Notes: a model not told the origin generated them from the letters alone. A stretch of 64,000 nt of DNA from Buttiauxella noackiae ATCC 51607 (GCF_001654865.1 NZ_LXEO01000017.1:335663-399662), one strand, 5' to 3'. Numbered from the stretch's first letter, positions 36,035-46,560 are shown. Program-made: numbers and translations.

Positions 36035-37023
36035 GTATTAGCGGAACAGAGAAGAGCGCCATTCTGTTGATGACCATTGGTGAAGATCGTGCGGCGGAGG
36101 TGTTCAAACACCTTAGCCCGCGTGAAGTCCAGCATCTTAGTTCGGCCATGGCCAGCATTCGCCAGATTTCTAACAAGCAGCTAACCGAAGTGTTAGCTGA
36201 GTTCGAGCAAGAAGCTGAGCAATACGCTGCGCTGTCGATAAACGCCAACGACTACCTGCGTTCTGTGCTGATCAAAGCGTTGGGTGAAGAGCGTGCTTCC
36301 AGCCTGTTGGAGGATATTCTGGAAACGCGCGAAACCACCTCAGGCATGGAAACGCTCAACTTTATGGAACCGCAGAGTGCCGCCGACCTTATCCGCGACG
36401 AGCACCCACAGATCATCGCCACGATTCTGGTTCACCTCAAACGTGCCCAGGCTGCCGATATTCTGGCGCTGTTCGACGAACGTCTACGCCACGATGTGAT
36501 GCTGCGTATCGCTACCTTCGGCGGTGTACAACCAGCGGCGCTGGCAGAGCTGACCGAAGTGCTTAACAACCTGCTCGATGGCCAGAACCTTAAACGCAGC
36601 AAAATGGGCGGCGTGAGAACGGCAGCAGAAATTATCAACCTGATGAAAACTCAGCAGGAAGAAGCGGTTATCTCCGCTGTACGCGACTTCGACGGCGAGC
36701 TGGCACAGAAAATCATCGACGAAATGTTCCTCTTCGAAAACCTGGTCGAAGTGGACGATCGCAGCATCCAGCGCCTGTTGCAGGAAGTGGAGTCCGAATC
36801 GCTGCTTGTCGCGCTCAAAGGTGCCGAGCAACCGCTGCGCGAGAAATTCCTGCGCAACATGTCGCAACGTGCGGCAGATATTCTGCGCGACGACCTCGCA
36901 AACCGTGGCCCGGTACGTCTCTCGCAGGTGGAAAACGAACAGAAAGCCATTCTGCTTATTGTTCGTCGCCTGGCAGAAACCGGCGAAATGGTGATTGGCA
37001 CCAGCGAGGATACCTATGTCTAA
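36031..37023 (+). CDS. fliG: Flagellar motor switch protein FliG
   Basis: This encodes 330 residues (E. coli 331). The FliF-binding N-domain ([21 protein letters not shown]), the EHPQ motif in RDEHPQIIA (about 125) and the C-terminal torque helix with charged residues ([19 protein letters not shown] and [19 protein letters not shown], about 230-300) are intact. It meets MotA to generate torque and sets rotation direction with FliM/FliN. Its 3' end overlaps fliH by 8 bases. Confidence 0.98.
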   Translation: MSISGTEKSAILLMTIGEDRAAEVFKHLSPREVQHLSSAMASIRQISNKQLTEVLAEFEQEAEQYAALSINANDYLRSVLIKALGEERASSLLEDILETRETTSGMETLNFMEPQSAADLIRDEHPQIIATILVHLKRAQAADILALFDERLRHDVMLRIATFGGVQPAALAELTEVLNNLLDGQNLKRSKMGGVRTAAEIINLMKTQQEEAVISAVRDFDGELAQKIIDEMFLFENLVEVDDRSIQRLLQEVESESLLVALKGAEQPLREKFLRNMSQRAADILRDDLANRGPVRLSQVENEQKAILLIVRRLAETGEMVIGTSEDTYV

Positions 37024-37717
37024 CTCGCTGTCATGGAAAATCTGGACACCAGACGACCTGGCTCCGCCTTCGCAAGCCTTCGAGCCGATGTTCCAGTCGC
37101 AATCGGATGGTGATGAACCTGAACAGGCTCAGGAAAGCGTGCCTGATTTACAGCAACAACTTGCTCAAATGCAGATGCAGGCTCATGAACAAGGCCATCA
37201 ACTCGGCTATGCCGAAGGCCAAAAAATGGGCATGGAAGAAGGCCGTAAAACGGGTTTTCAGCAAGGACTGGAGCAAGGTCTTGCTGAGGCTAAGCAGCAA
37301 CAAGCCCCTGTACATGCGCGAATGCAGCAACTGGTTAGCGAGTTCCAGTACACACTTGACGCGCTCGACAGCGTTATCGCTTCACGTCTGATGCAGATGG
37401 CACTGGAAGCGGCCCGTCAGGTTATCGGTGAAACCAAAGGCATTGATAACAATGCGTTGATTAAGCAGATTCAGTCGCTTTTGCAGCAAGAGCCACTGTT
37501 TAGCGGTAAACCACAGTTGCGCGTTCACCCCGACGATTTAACCCGCGTTGAAGAGATGCTGGGTGCCACGCTCAGTCTGCATGGCTGGCGCTTACGGGGT
37601 GATCCCGGTCTTCATCAGGGCGGTTGCAAAGTCTCCGCTGATGAAGGCGACCTTGATGCAAGTGTTGCAACGCGCTGGCAAGAACTCTGCCGACTTGCAG
37701 CCCCTGGAGTGTTGTGA
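37016..37717 (+). CDS. fliH: Flagellar export ATPase regulator FliH
   Basis: This encodes 233 residues. The Trp-rich N-terminus [18 protein letters not shown] binds FlhA/FliN. Repeated GxxxG segments ([20 protein letters not shown] and GLEQGLAEA, about 60-90) form the helical stator stalk. The C-terminal domain, ending [19 protein letters not shown], binds FliI. The start at 37016 is preferred: it overlaps the fliG stop and matches family starts, whereas the frame opens earlier at 36995. It overlaps fliI by one base. Confidence 0.95.
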   Translation: MSNSLSWKIWTPDDLAPPSQAFEPMFQSQSDGDEPEQAQESVPDLQQQLAQMQMQAHEQGHQLGYAEGQKMGMEEGRKTGFQQGLEQGLAEAKQQQAPVHARMQQLVSEFQYTLDALDSVIASRLMQMALEAARQVIGETKGIDNNALIKQIQSLLQQEPLFSGKPQLRVHPDDLTRVEEMLGATLSLHGWRLRGDPGLHQGGCKVSADEGDLDASVATRWQELCRLAAPGVL

Positions 37718-39075
37718 TGACTGCGCGCCTGACTCGCTGGCTCAACTCGCTCGATTCTTTTGAGGCAAAAATGTCTCAACTGCCGACCGTGCGTCGTTAT
37801 GGTCGTTTGACTCGCGCAACCGGTCTGGTACTGGAAGCCACAGGCCTGCAATTACCGCTTGGCGCGACCTGCATCATCGAGCAGCACTCCAGAGATATCG
37901 AGTGTGAAGTCGTCGGTTTTAACGGCCAAAGACTGTTCCTGATGCCGCTTGAGGAAGTAGAAGGCATTCTGCCCGGTGCGCGTGTTTATGCTCGCGCCAC
38001 CAGCGAAGGTGGCCTGCATAGTGGCAAACAACTGCCCCTCGGCCCGGCACTTCTGGGCCGTGTTCTTGATGGCAGTGGTCGCCCACTCGACAGCCTTCCG
38101 GCACCGGAAACAACCACGCTTGGTGCATTGGGGGCCGCCCCGTTCAACCCTTTACAACGAACCCCTATCGAACACGTGCTTGATGTTGGCGTGCGCCCTA
38201 TCAACGCGCTGCTAACCGTGGGTCGCGGCCAGCGTATGGGTCTGTTTGCCGGTTCTGGCGTGGGTAAAAGTGTGCTGCTTGGCATGATGGCGCGTTATAC
38301 CCAGGCCGATGTGATTGTCGTGGGGTTAATCGGCGAACGTGGGCGTGAAGTTAAAGACTTTATTGAAAACATTCTTGGCCCGGAAGGACGCGCCCGCTCA
38401 GTGGTTATTGCTGCTCCTGCGGATGTTTCGCCACTGCTGCGTATGCAGGGTGCCGCTTATGCCACGCGTATCGCCGAAGATTTCCGCGACCGTGGCCAGC
38501 ATGTGTTGTTGATTATGGACTCCCTCACCCGTTATGCGATGGCGCAGCGTGAAATTGCACTGGCGATTGGCGAGCCACCAGCAACCAAAGGTTATCCACC
38601 TTCGGTGTTCGCAAAGCTGCCAGCGCTGGTTGAGCGTGCGGGTAACGGTATTTCTGGCGGTGGCTCTATTACCGCGTTTTATACCGTTTTGACCGAAGGC
38701 GACGATCAACAAGATCCGATTGCCGATTCCGCGCGCGCCATTCTTGATGGCCACATTGTGTTATCGCGCCGTCTGGCGGAAGGCGGTCACTACCCGGCAA
38801 TCGATATTGAAGCGTCTATCAGCCGTGCCATGACGTCGTTAATTACCGATCAGCACTACGCACGCGTGCGCCATTTCAAACAACTGTTATCCAGCTTCCA
38901 GCGCAACCGCGATTTGGTGAGCGTTGGTGCATATGCCAAAGGCAGCGATCCGCAGCTCGATAAAGCAATTTTGCTGTGGCCGCAACTGGAAGCTTTTTTG
39001 CAGCAAGGGATCTTTGAGCGCAGCGGCTGGGAAGAAGCTTGCCAGTCACTGGAGATTATTTTTCCAACGGTTTGA
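37717..39075 (+). CDS. fliI: Flagellum-specific export ATPase FliI
   Basis: This encodes 452 residues (E. coli 457). Walker [15 protein letters not shown] (about 170-183), Walker [14 protein letters not shown] and the catalytic Glu in [13 protein letters not shown] are clear. It is homologous to F1 beta; a hexamer energises unloading of substrates at the export gate. The ATG at 37717 overlaps the fliH TGA; a GTG three bases upstream is less likely. A 62-base gap with a REP-like unit separates it from fliJ, which is unusual inside this tight operon. Confidence 0.97.
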   Translation: MTARLTRWLNSLDSFEAKMSQLPTVRRYGRLTRATGLVLEATGLQLPLGATCIIEQHSRDIECEVVGFNGQRLFLMPLEEVEGILPGARVYARATSEGGLHSGKQLPLGPALLGRVLDGSGRPLDSLPAPETTTLGALGAAPFNPLQRTPIEHVLDVGVRPINALLTVGRGQRMGLFAGSGVGKSVLLGMMARYTQADVIVVGLIGERGREVKDFIENILGPEGRARSVVIAAPADVSPLLRMQGAAYATRIAEDFRDRGQHVLLIMDSLTRYAMAQREIALAIGEPPATKGYPPSVFAKLPALVERAGNGISGGGSITAFYTVLTEGDDQQDPIADSARAILDGHIVLSRRLAEGGHYPAIDIEASISRAMTSLITDQHYARVRHFKQLLSSFQRNRDLVSVGAYAKGSDPQLDKAILLWPQLEAFLQQGIFERSGWEEACQSLEIIFPTV

Positions 39076-39083
39076 TAACCCAT

Positions 39084-39117
39084 CGTAGGTCGGATAAGCG
39101 TCAGCTGTATCCGACAC
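39084..39117. repeat. REP-like palindrome between fliI and fliJ
   Basis: GTAGGTCGGATAAGCG with GTATCCGACA forms an imperfect REP/PU-type hairpin. It lies within the fli operon, where it would be transcribed and could protect the fliFGHI portion of the mRNA or reduce fliJ expression. Confidence 0.75.
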
Positions 39118-39137
39118 AAGCTTGACGAGAGGTCACT

Positions 39138-39581
39138 ATGAACCAAAGCACAGCACTGGATACCCTGCGCGACCTGGCAGAAAAAGAGGTCGAGGACGCA
39201 GCAGTACGCTTAGGGGAAATGCGCCGCGGCTGCCAGGCGGCAGAAGAACAGCTCAACATGCTGATTAACTATCAATTTGAATATAGCTCCAGCCTCAACG
39301 ACAGCATGAGTCAGGGCATTGCCAGTAACCGCTGGCAGAATTATCAGCAATTTATACAAACACTTGAGAAAGCTATCGATCAGCATCGCCAACAGTTGAT
39401 GCAGTGGAACGGAAAGGTCAATCAGGCGCTGAATGTATGGCAAGAGAAGCAGAAAAGATTGCAGGCCTGGAGCACGTTACAACAGCGCAAAGCAGCGCAA
39501 GTACTGCTGGCCGAGAACAAGCTCGATCAAAAATTGATGGATGAATACGCCCAGCGGGCAACACTGAGGAAAGCAGAATGA
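39138..39581 (+). CDS. fliJ: Flagellar export coiled-coil protein FliJ
   Basis: This encodes 147 residues, the E. coli length. It is one long antiparallel coiled coil, with heptads in [21 protein letters not shown] and [20 protein letters not shown]. It sits in the FliI hexamer like the gamma stalk of F1, and it recycles the FliT and FlgN chaperones. GAGAGG lies 6 bases ahead of the ATG. It overlaps fliK by ATGA. Confidence 0.96.
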   Translation: MNQSTALDTLRDLAEKEVEDAAVRLGEMRRGCQAAEEQLNMLINYQFEYSSSLNDSMSQGIASNRWQNYQQFIQTLEKAIDQHRQQLMQWNGKVNQALNVWQEKQKRLQAWSTLQQRKAAQVLLAENKLDQKLMDEYAQRATLRKAE

Positions 39582-40813
39582 TTATGCAGCCCCTGATTAC
39601 AACCTCTCCCGAAGTCGCAAGTACTACGCCAGCTCCGGGTGGTGTCGTTGCTGGCGATAAAGGCTTCAGTGAGGATTTCCTGAGCCTGCTGAGTCAAGCG
39701 CTGCCAGGCGAGGTCACTCTGGTGGAGGGTAAAACTGTTTCTCTGGAAGCCGCTTTGGGTAAAACAGCGGGCAAAGACGCACCTGCTATTGCTGTTGATG
39801 CCGCAGATGAAAAAACCACCCTTGCCGCGCTGTTAAATAACCTCGATACACCACAAGCTTTGTCTGCCCTGCTCTCTAACGTTAAGAAAAGCAGCAACGA
39901 TGAAAAAACGGCCCAGGTCGATGCGCAACATGAGCAAACGCATACGCTCAGTAATGCTGACATGCAGGCATTAAGCGCACTGTTTGCCATGCTGCCGCAG
40001 CAAGTACCGGTCGCCAACGCACTCAATCACCAGCCAGATGCTGAAAGCAGCGCGGCGGTTAGCCTGAATACTTTGCTTTCCGGTAGTGGCATAAAAAATA
40101 CGCCTGCGGTTGATGCACGAGTCAACAGCACCACTGCGACAGATAACGCAGTAGCACTCGATAGCACTACCGCAGCGGCAAAAAATGCACCAGCCACAAC
40201 CGACTCACCGGTTGAAGCAAAAACTTTCACCATAAGTAGCACTGAAAATAGCAACCGTGATGCCGCTGCGAACAACACCAGTACGGCTTCCGCACTCACC
40301 ACGCCAACTTTCAGTACCGCAACGGTAGCTACACCTGCCTCGGCGCAAATTGCTGTGCCAGTTGCCCCACAAATTAGCGCCCAACTGGGCAGTCAGGAGT
40401 GGCAGCAGGCTGTCAGCCAGCACATCACCCTATTCACTCGTCAGGGCCAGCAAAGTGCCGAGCTACGTCTGCATCCGGAAGATTTAGGGCAGATTCAAAT
40501 CAGCATGAAGCTTGATGACAACCAGGCACAGTTGCAGATGGTTTCTGCCCACAGCCACGTTCGCGCAGCACTTGAAGCGACATTGCCAAACCTGCGTATT
40601 GCACTGGCAGAAAGTGGCATCCAGCTTGGGCAAAGCAGCATTAGTAGCGAAAGTTCTGCCGGGCAACAGCAACAACAATCAGGCCAACAGCAGCAACAAG
40701 CATCACGCTCGGGCGGTACTTTCCCGTCAATGGGAGATGCTGATTCGCTGGTTGTTCCTGCCAGCGTACAACGTTTAGCGTCGGGAAATAACGCGGTGGA
40801 TATTTTCGCCTGA
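39578..40813 (+). CDS. fliK: Flagellar hook-length control protein FliK
   Basis: This encodes 411 residues (E. coli 375). The N-terminal half is Ala/Thr/Ser/Asn-rich and intrinsically disordered, acting as the hook ruler. The C-terminal switch domain (about 265-370) has [20 protein letters not shown] and [11 protein letters not shown], followed by a Gln-rich stretch, and ends NNAVDIFA like the E. coli protein. The longer N-terminal part could set a slightly longer hook, which is inference. It overlaps fliJ; a 124-base gap before fliL contains a short hairpin. Confidence 0.94.
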   Translation: MIMQPLITTSPEVASTTPAPGGVVAGDKGFSEDFLSLLSQALPGEVTLVEGKTVSLEAALGKTAGKDAPAIAVDAADEKTTLAALLNNLDTPQALSALLSNVKKSSNDEKTAQVDAQHEQTHTLSNADMQALSALFAMLPQQVPVANALNHQPDAESSAAVSLNTLLSGSGIKNTPAVDARVNSTTATDNAVALDSTTAAAKNAPATTDSPVEAKTFTISSTENSNRDAAANNTSTASALTTPTFSTATVATPASAQIAVPVAPQISAQLGSQEWQQAVSQHITLFTRQGQQSAELRLHPEDLGQIQISMKLDDNQAQLQMVSAHSHVRAALEATLPNLRIALAESGIQLGQSSISSESSAGQQQQQSGQQQQQASRSGGTFPSMGDADSLVVPASVQRLASGNNAVDIFA

Positions 40814-40937
40814 GCCACGTTCCCTAAGCTAAACGTTAGAGGTAACAACAAATATCACCTGTTTTCGGGCCTTTGAACGCCCGACGACACGCGATAATTA
40901 ACCAATATGCAGTACCGATACAGGAAAGATGCGTTTT

Positions 40938-41405
40938 ATGACTGACAACGCTTTGCCAAAAGGCCGCAAGCGCTCCATCTGGATGCCGTTACTGGTCCTG
41001 ATTACACTTGCCGCGTGTGCTACCGCAGGTTACAGCTACTGGCGTATGCAGCAGCAACCTGCTGCCGCGCAGGCGAAGGCACCAGAGCCACCGCCAGCAC
41101 CGGTATTTTACGCACTCGACACTTTCACCGTTAACCTCGGTGATGCTGACCGCGTCTTGTATATCGGTGTCACATTGCGCCTGAAAGATGAAGCCACGCG
41201 TCAACGTTTGAGTGAATTCCTGCCAGAAGTACGTAGCCGCCTACTGCTGCTGTTTTCCCGCCAGGATAGTGCAGCCCTTGCGACTGATGAAGGTAAACAG
41301 AAACTGGTTGAAGCGATAAAGAATACGCTGGCACCGCCTCTGGTCGCCGGACAACCTCAACAGGCAGTCAGCGACGTGCTGTATACCGCCTTTATTTTGC
41401 GGTAA
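40938..41405 (+). CDS. fliL: Flagellar stator-associated protein FliL
   Basis: This encodes 155 residues (E. coli 154). One membrane helix at about 17-36 ([20 protein letters not shown]) and a stomatin-like periplasmic domain with [20 protein letters not shown] and [15 protein letters not shown] are seen. FliL encircles the MotAB stator and supports swarming torque. Two in-frame starts (40929 and 40938) compete for AGGA at 40922; family starts (MTDNA...) favour 40938. First gene of the fliLMNOPQR part. Confidence 0.95.
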   Translation: MTDNALPKGRKRSIWMPLLVLITLAACATAGYSYWRMQQQPAAAQAKAPEPPPAPVFYALDTFTVNLGDADRVLYIGVTLRLKDEATRQRLSEFLPEVRSRLLLLFSRQDSAALATDEGKQKLVEAIKNTLAPPLVAGQPQQAVSDVLYTAFILR

Positions 41406-41409
41406 TCCC

Positions 41410-42414
41410 ATGGGCGACAGCATTCTTTCTCAGGCCGAAATTGACGCACTGTTAAATGGCGACAGTGACAACTCTGACGAACCCAAGACCAGTGTCGTTA
41501 ATGAAACCGACATTCGTCCTTATGACCCCAATACCCAACGTCGTGTGGTGCGCGAGCGCTTACAGGCACTGGAAATTATTAACGAGCGTTTTGCTCGTCA
41601 ATTCCGTATGGGGTTATTTAACCTGTTACGTCGTAGCCCGGACATTACCGTCGGGGCTATTCGCATTCAGCCGTACCACGAGTTTGCCCGTAACTTGCCC
41701 GTGCCTACCAACCTCAACTTGATGCATCTGAAACCGCTGCGCGGCACTGGTTTGTTCGTGTTCTCTCCAAGCCTTGTGTTTATCGCCGTGGACAACCTGT
41801 TTGGCGGCGACGGACGTTTCCCAACTAAAGTTGAAGGCCGGGAGTTTACCCATACCGAGCAGCGCGTGATTAACCGCATGTTGAAACTGGCGCTGGAATC
41901 TTATAGCGATGCGTGGAAAGCCATTTATCCACTGGAAGTGGAGTATGTGCGCTCTGAAATGCAGGTGAAATTCACCAACATCACAACGTCCCCTAACGAC
42001 ATCGTGGTGAATACGCCATTCCATGTGGAAATCGGCAACCTGACCGGCGAGTTCAATATCTGCCTGCCGTTTAGCATGATTGAACCTTTGCGCGAACTGC
42101 TGGTGAATCCGCCGCTGGAAAATTCCCGTCAGGAAGACCAAAGCTGGCGCGATACGTTGGTTCGCCAGGTTCAGCATTCTGAGCTTGAGCTAATTGCCAA
42201 TTTCGCGGATATCCCGCTTCGCCTGTCGCAAATTTTAAAATTGAAACCTGGTGACGTGCTGCCGATTGATAAACCGGACAGAATTCTGGCGCACGTTGAC
42301 GGTGTTCCGGTACTGACTAGTCAGTACGGTACGCTTAACGGCCAGTACGCTCTGCGCGTCGAACATTTGATCAACCCGATACTGAATTCGCTGAACGAGG
42401 AACAGCCCAAATGA
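41410..42414 (+). CDS. fliM: Flagellar motor switch protein FliM
   Basis: This encodes 334 residues, the E. coli length. The N-terminal CheY-P-binding peptide is SILSQAEIDALLNG (about 4-17). The middle domain has the FliG-contacting GGDG loop in VDNLFGGDGRFP, and the SpoA-type C-terminal domain (about 250-325) pairs with FliN. It is part of the C ring that switches rotation. Four bases separate it from fliL and it overlaps fliN by ATGA. Confidence 0.98.
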   Translation: MGDSILSQAEIDALLNGDSDNSDEPKTSVVNETDIRPYDPNTQRRVVRERLQALEIINERFARQFRMGLFNLLRRSPDITVGAIRIQPYHEFARNLPVPTNLNLMHLKPLRGTGLFVFSPSLVFIAVDNLFGGDGRFPTKVEGREFTHTEQRVINRMLKLALESYSDAWKAIYPLEVEYVRSEMQVKFTNITTSPNDIVVNTPFHVEIGNLTGEFNICLPFSMIEPLRELLVNPPLENSRQEDQSWRDTLVRQVQHSELELIANFADIPLRLSQILKLKPGDVLPIDKPDRILAHVDGVPVLTSQYGTLNGQYALRVEHLINPILNSLNEEQPK

Positions 42415-42824
42415 GTGATATTAATCAACCGTCCGACGATAATGCAGACTCCGTGGACGATCTGTGGGCTGACGCGTTAAACGAACAGAAAGTTTCCACC
42501 AACAAAAGCACCGCAGACAGCGTATTCCGTGCGCTTGAAGGCAATGACATAGCGGGCGCGATGCAAGATATCGACCTGATTATGGACATCCCCGTCAAAC
42601 TGACGGTGGAACTGGGCCGCACCCGTATGACTATCAAAGAGCTGCTGCGTTTGTCGCAAGGTTCCGTGGTAGCGCTGGATGGCTTAGCAGGTGAGCCGCT
42701 GGATATTTTGATCAACGGCTATCTGATTGCTCAGGGCGAAGTCGTGGTCGTGGCCGATAAATACGGTGTCCGTATCACCGACATTATCACGCCATCTGAG
42801 CGCATGCGTCGTTTGAGCCGCTAA
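42411..42824 (+). CDS. fliN: Flagellar motor switch protein FliN
   Basis: This encodes 137 residues, the E. coli length. An acidic flexible N-terminus (about 1-50) precedes the SpoA domain with IMDIPVKLTVELGRTRMTIK and GLAGEPLDILINGYLIAQGE. FliN forms the base of the C ring, docks FliH-FliI and takes part in switching. It overlaps fliM by ATGA and ends 4 bases before fliO. Confidence 0.98.
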   Translation: MSDINQPSDDNADSVDDLWADALNEQKVSTNKSTADSVFRALEGNDIAGAMQDIDLIMDIPVKLTVELGRTRMTIKELLRLSQGSVVALDGLAGEPLDILINGYLIAQGEVVVVADKYGVRITDIITPSERMRRLSR

Positions 42825-42828
42825 CGCC

Positions 42829-43206
42829 ATGAAAACCCAGGCAACTGTTCAGTCACAACCTACTGCCAGCACCGGCTCTCCGTTGGTGCAAGTGAGCGGC
42901 GCGTTAACGGCGATTATCATTTTTATTTTACTCGCGGCCTGGGTGGCAAAACGTTTTGGCTTTACGCCGAAAACCGGCTCCAGCAAAGAGATGAAAGTCA
43001 GCGCCAGTTGTAGCGTTGGCCCGCGTGAACGGGTGGTGATTGTCGATGTGCAAGATGCGCGTCTGGTGCTCGGCGTTACTGCCGGGCAAATCACTCATTT
43101 GCACACGCTCCCCGCAGCCCTGGTGAGCGAAACGGTGTCACCAGCAGCCCCTGCTGACTTCCAGAGTCTGATGAAAAATCTGCTTAAACGTAACGGGAAA
43201 GATTGA
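42829..43206 (+). CDS. fliO: Flagellar export gate assembly protein FliO
   Basis: This encodes 125 residues (E. coli 121). A single membrane helix ([20 protein letters not shown], about 26-45) precedes a cytoplasmic domain with [21 protein letters not shown]. FliO is a scaffold that helps FliP form its ring and is not part of the finished gate. It overlaps fliP by ATGA. It is less conserved than its neighbours, as usual for FliO. Confidence 0.95.
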   Translation: MKTQATVQSQPTASTGSPLVQVSGALTAIIIFILLAAWVAKRFGFTPKTGSSKEMKVSASCSVGPRERVVIVDVQDARLVLGVTAGQITHLHTLPAALVSETVSPAAPADFQSLMKNLLKRNGKD

Positions 43207-43943
43207 TGAAACGTTGGCTCCCCTTCTCGTTGCTCGGTTTGTTGTTAGTTATGCCAGCCGCTTTTGCCCAACTACCTGGCCTCATCAGCCAGCCGATGTC
43301 TAACGGCGGCCAAAGCTGGACGCTTCCGGTTCAGACGCTGGTCTTTATTACGTCGCTGACATTTTTACCGGCAATTCTACTGATGATGACAAGCTTCACA
43401 CGCATCATCATTGTTTTCGGCCTGCTGCGTAGTGCATTAGGCACACCGTCTGCACCACCCAACCAGGTTCTACTGGGGCTTGCGCTGTTTCTGACCTTTT
43501 TCATTATGGCCCCGGTATTCGACAAAATTTATACCGACGCGTACCAGCCGTTTAGTGAAAACAAAATTCAGATGGATGAGGCTCTGGAGCGGGGTTCTAA
43601 GCCGCTACGTGAGTTCATGTTGCGTCAAACCCGTGAAGCGGATCTGGCACTGTTCGCACGCCTGGCAGATATCCCTGCGCTGGAAGGACCTGAAGTGGTT
43701 CCGATGCGCATATTGTTACCGGCATACGTGACCAGCGAGTTGAAAACCGCTTTCCAGATTGGCTTTACCGTCTTTATTCCGTTTTTGATTATCGATCTTG
43801 TTATTGCAAGCGTACTGATGGCGTTGGGGATGATGATGGTGCCACCGGCAACTATCGCCCTGCCCTTTAAGTTAATGCTGTTTGTGTTAGTGGATGGCTG
43901 GCAATTGTTAGTCGGTTCGCTTGCGCAAAGTTTCTATAGTTAG
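43206..43943 (+). CDS. fliP: Flagellar export gate protein FliP
   Basis: This encodes 245 residues, the E. coli length. It has a cleavable signal sequence ([21 protein letters not shown]), rare among gate proteins, and then four membrane helices with the Met-loop region [17 protein letters not shown]. Five FliP, four FliQ and one FliR form the export gate inside the MS ring. The ATG overlaps the fliO TGA; a TTG three bases upstream is ignored. It ends 10 bases before fliQ. Confidence 0.97.
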   Translation: MKRWLPFSLLGLLLVMPAAFAQLPGLISQPMSNGGQSWTLPVQTLVFITSLTFLPAILLMMTSFTRIIIVFGLLRSALGTPSAPPNQVLLGLALFLTFFIMAPVFDKIYTDAYQPFSENKIQMDEALERGSKPLREFMLRQTREADLALFARLADIPALEGPEVVPMRILLPAYVTSELKTAFQIGFTVFIPFLIIDLVIASVLMALGMMMVPPATIALPFKLMLFVLVDGWQLLVGSLAQSFYS

Positions 43944-43953
43944 AGGGAAAAAG

Positions 43954-44223
43954 ATGACTCCTGAGTCGGTCATGATGATGGGCACCGAAGCGATGAAAGT
44001 GGCTTTGGCGCTCGCAGCCCCATTATTGATGGTGGCACTGGTGACGGGTCTTGTGATCAGTATGCTGCAGGCCGCAACCCAGATAAACGAAATGACACTG
44101 TCGTTTATCCCGAAAATTCTCGCGGTGTTCGTTACTATTATCGTTGCAGGGCCGTGGATGCTTAATCTGCTGCTGGATTATATGCGCACGCTGCTGACGA
44201 ACATCCCGATGAACATTGGATGA
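43954..44223 (+). CDS. fliQ: Flagellar export gate protein FliQ
   Basis: This encodes 89 residues, the E. coli length. Two membrane helices form a hairpin ([19 protein letters not shown] and [18 protein letters not shown]), with the conserved [14 protein letters not shown] loop between them. The start at 43954 has AGAGGG ahead; an earlier in-frame start at 43921 lies inside fliP and is rejected. It overlaps fliR by ATGA. Confidence 0.98.
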   Translation: MTPESVMMMGTEAMKVALALAAPLLMVALVTGLVISMLQAATQINEMTLSFIPKILAVFVTIIVAGPWMLNLLLDYMRTLLTNIPMNIG

Positions 44224-45005
44224 TTCACATTGATAGCGGGCAGTGGCTCACGTTATTAAGTATGGGGTTCTGGCCATTTATTCGTATTCTGGCCCTGATC
44301 TCAACGGCACCGATTCTCAGTGAACGCGCGATTTCAAAGAAGGTAAAAATTGGCCTCGCGTTGATGATTACCTGGATAGTTGCGCCGACGCTTCCGGCAA
44401 CTGAGGTCACCATTTTCTCGGCGGCCGGATTCTGGCTTGCAGCACAGCAAATTCTGATTGGTACTGCGCTTGGCTTCACCATGCAGTTTGCCTTTGCCGC
44501 CATTCGTACCGCAGGTGAGATAATCGGCTTGCAGATGGGGCTCTCATTCGCGACCTTCTTTGACCCTGGTAGCCGTCTGAACATGCCAGTGCTTGCCCGT
44601 TTTATGGACATGCTGGCGATGCTGCTTTTTTTGGTGTTTAACGGCCATTTATGGCTGATATCGATGCTGGTCGACACTTTTCACACTCTGCCAATCGGTG
44701 GTAATCCGATTAACAGCAATGCGTTTATGGCGCTGACCCGAGCAGGCGGCCTGATCTTCATCAATGGCTTAATGCTGGCTCTCCCGCTCATCACTTTATT
44801 GCTCACGCTAAATATTGCACTGGGTCTGCTCAACCGAATGTCACCGCAGCTTTCTGTGTTTGTTATCGGTTTTCCGTTGACACTGGCTGTCGGCATGTTG
44901 GTGATGACAGCATTAATTCCCTTAATGGCTCCCTTCGCTGAACACTTATTTAGTGAAGTATTTAATTTACTCTCAGATATTGTGAGTGAAATTCCCGCAA
45001 ATTAA
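44220..45005 (+). CDS. fliR: Flagellar export gate protein FliR
   Basis: This encodes 261 residues, the E. coli length, with about six hydrophobic segments. [20 protein letters not shown] and [19 protein letters not shown] are family hallmarks. One FliR caps the FliPQ spiral and contacts FlhB. It is the last gene of the fliFGHIJKLMNOPQR series. No strong T-run terminator follows; the next 330 bases are the rcsA control region. Confidence 0.97.
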   Translation: MIHIDSGQWLTLLSMGFWPFIRILALISTAPILSERAISKKVKIGLALMITWIVAPTLPATEVTIFSAAGFWLAAQQILIGTALGFTMQFAFAAIRTAGEIIGLQMGLSFATFFDPGSRLNMPVLARFMDMLAMLLFLVFNGHLWLISMLVDTFHTLPIGGNPINSNAFMALTRAGGLIFINGLMLALPLITLLLTLNIALGLLNRMSPQLSVFVIGFPLTLAVGMLVMTALIPLMAPFAEHLFSEVFNLLSDIVSEIPAN

Positions 45006-45029
45006 TCCCCAGGTTTTGTAGCGTCTTAC

Positions 45030-45043
45030 TGAGGATATTCCTA
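45030..45043. promoter_or_regulatory. RcsAB box upstream of rcsA
   Basis: TGAGGATATTCCTA matches the RcsAB consensus TAAGAATATTCCTA at 12 of 14 positions. It lies about 300 bases before the rcsA ATG and fits the known autoactivation of rcsA by RcsA-RcsB. Confidence 0.65.
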
Positions 45044-45180
45044 AAAGCTTTCTTGAATAACATTCACCAGGATATAACTGGCGCGGCTTATATGCTTTTA
45101 GCTATCTCACATAATGTAACATTCACTTTACTTTGAGAGCATTCTTAACAAATTATACATAACTTTACTAGATAGTTGTA

Positions 45181-45300
45181 ACCGAAATAATTCGAGCTCA
45201 ATGGCGGTGGTAAGGGAATAAGTCCCGATGAACTTACATCAGAAAGTGATTCTGGCAAGTAACCGCAGCCAACAAAGATGCAGTTTGAAATATGTAGGTT
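45181..45300. repeat. ERIC (IRU) element in the rcsA upstream region
   Basis: It starts ACCGAAATAATTCGAG, has the ERIC core AACTTACATCAGAAAGTGATTC and a right end with GCCAACAAAGATGCAG. It ends 39 bases before the rcsA ATG. If the promoter lies near the RcsAB box, the element is part of the 5' untranslated region. The remaining 45006-45180 is AT-rich promoter DNA without a coding frame. Confidence 0.85.
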
Positions 45301-45339
45301 AGTACGCCTAAAAATACTTAATTACGGGTGGGGGGTGTT

Positions 45340-45963
45340 ATGTCAACGATCATTATGGACTTATGCAGTTATACCCGGTTGGGGTTAACAGGTTATTTAA
45401 CCAGCCGTGGCATCCGAAAACGACAGATGACCAACGTGGAGACGATTGAGGATTTAGCGTTCGCTTGTGAATCCCAGACACCCAATGTGGTGTTTATTAA
45501 TGAGGACTGTTTTATCCATGATGCTCAAAGCAGTGAGCGTATTAAGCAGATCATTAATCAGCATCCCAGTACTTTATTTCTGGTCTTTATGGCAATTGCT
45601 AATATTCATTTCGATGAATATCTTTTGGTGCGTAGCAATCTACTAATTAGTTCAAAATCTATAAAACCAGAGTCGCTGGACGAAATACTTTCAGAATATC
45701 TGGCAAAAAATGCTCACTGCATCGGGCATATTAATTTACCCACATTATCATTAAGCCGAACCGAGTCCAGTATGCTTAAAATGTGGATGTCTGGACAAGG
45801 CACGATTCAAATATCTGACCAGATGAATATCAAAGCAAAAACGGTCTCATCGCACAAAGGAAATATCAAACGCAAGATAAAGACACATAATAAGCAAGTG
45901 ATTTATCATGTGGTGCGCCTTACCGATAATGTCACCAATGGAATATTCGTAAATTTGCGTTAA
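45340..45963 (+). CDS. rcsA: Colanic-acid capsule transcriptional activator RcsA
   Basis: This encodes 207 residues, the E. coli length. The N-terminal domain [20 protein letters not shown] lacks a canonical phospho-receiver and is a Lon target in E. coli. The C-terminal LuxR HTH (about 135-200) has [20 protein letters not shown] and the helix [20 protein letters not shown], which is essentially invariant. With RcsB it activates capsule genes and represses flhDC. The start at 45340 is supported by GGGGGTG ahead; the GTG at 45328 is rejected. H-NS silencing and DsrA relief are known in E. coli. Confidence 0.96.
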   Translation: MSTIIMDLCSYTRLGLTGYLTSRGIRKRQMTNVETIEDLAFACESQTPNVVFINEDCFIHDAQSSERIKQIINQHPSTLFLVFMAIANIHFDEYLLVRSNLLISSKSIKPESLDEILSEYLAKNAHCIGHINLPTLSLSRTESSMLKMWMSGQGTIQISDQMNIKAKTVSSHKGNIKRKIKTHNKQVIYHVVRLTDNVTNGIFVNLR

Positions 45964-45980
45964 TTAGAACAGGATGGTTT

Positions 45981-46012
45981 TAGGGTGGATTAGCGCAAGC
46001 GATATCCACCGC
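45981..46012. repeat. REP-like palindrome between convergent rcsA and dsrB
   Basis: TAGGGTGGAT and ATCCACC arms flank TAGCGCAAGCGAT. The sequence belongs to the same family as the units at 23117 and 61341. Position between two convergent stops is typical of REP. Confidence 0.8.
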
Positions 46013-46019
46013 AAATATA

Positions 46020-46208
46020 TTATTCAGCGCGCTCGACAAAAACGCCATCCGGGTGCCCCAGTTCGTTAAAAAACCAGATTCCCAACGGATACTCTTCGAG
46101 CGACACGAGGTACATCGTCCCCTCGCTAAATTGCTCGACAGCTAATACCACACCAGGCCGACGCGGGCCGCCATCGGTTTTGACTGTCACGCGATCGTTG
46201 ATATTCAT
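46020..46208 (-). CDS. dsrB: Small conserved protein DsrB
   Basis: This encodes 62 residues, the E. coli length. It starts [20 protein letters not shown] and contains GIWFFNE. It is a compact beta-rich domain related in pattern to the YodC/DUF2158 type. The function is unknown; in E. coli expression depends on RpoS and on DsrA. It is convergent with rcsA. Confidence 0.96.
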   Translation of the reverse strand: MNINDRVTVKTDGGPRRPGVVLAVEQFSEGTMYLVSLEEYPLGIWFFNELGHPDGVFVERAE

Positions 46209-46339
46209 AACAAAAATCTCCAGGTTTCTTTGTGCCAGTGTAGATCAAAAACGACTCATTCGCATCGGATGATATGCAAGGTTATGCATTTTGTTAAGCG
46301 TCTATACTTAAACTCGGGTACAGCCTGGAGGACGACTGC

Positions 46340-46555
46340 ATGAAGACCGCGAAAGAGCTCAATGAAACCACACGTATCGATGTCGATGCGCTATTGGCGG
46401 CCATCAATGAGATTAGCGAAAGTGAAGTGACACGTGCGAGTGACGATCCGCATCGAGTCAGTATCGATGGGCGCACATGGCATACCTACTCCGAATTAGC
46501 GGAAGCCTTCGAACTGGATATACACGATTTTAGTGTTAATGAAGTGAACCGCTGA
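46340..46555 (+). CDS. yodD: Stress-related small protein YodD
   Basis: This encodes 71 residues (E. coli 75). It starts MKTAKELNETTRIDVDALLA, and EISESEV plus the end FELDIHDFSVNEVNR match E. coli YodD. It is four residues shorter near residue 12. It is acidic, soluble and has no known activity; in E. coli it responds to peroxide, acid and cadmium stress. TGGAGGA precedes the ATG by 10 bases. Confidence 0.94.
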   Translation: MKTAKELNETTRIDVDALLAAINEISESEVTRASDDPHRVSIDGRTWHTYSELAEAFELDIHDFSVNEVNR

Positions 46556-46560
46556 ATTCC

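Noticed and set aside
40858..40890. Hairpin TCGGGC/GCCCGA before fliL as a terminator
   Set aside because: A 6-bp stem without a T-run; more likely part of the fliL leader.
41626..42177. 183-residue antisense frame within fliM
   Set aside because: It lies wholly inside the highly conserved fliM gene on the other strand, with a shadow-type His/Arg/Gln-rich composition.
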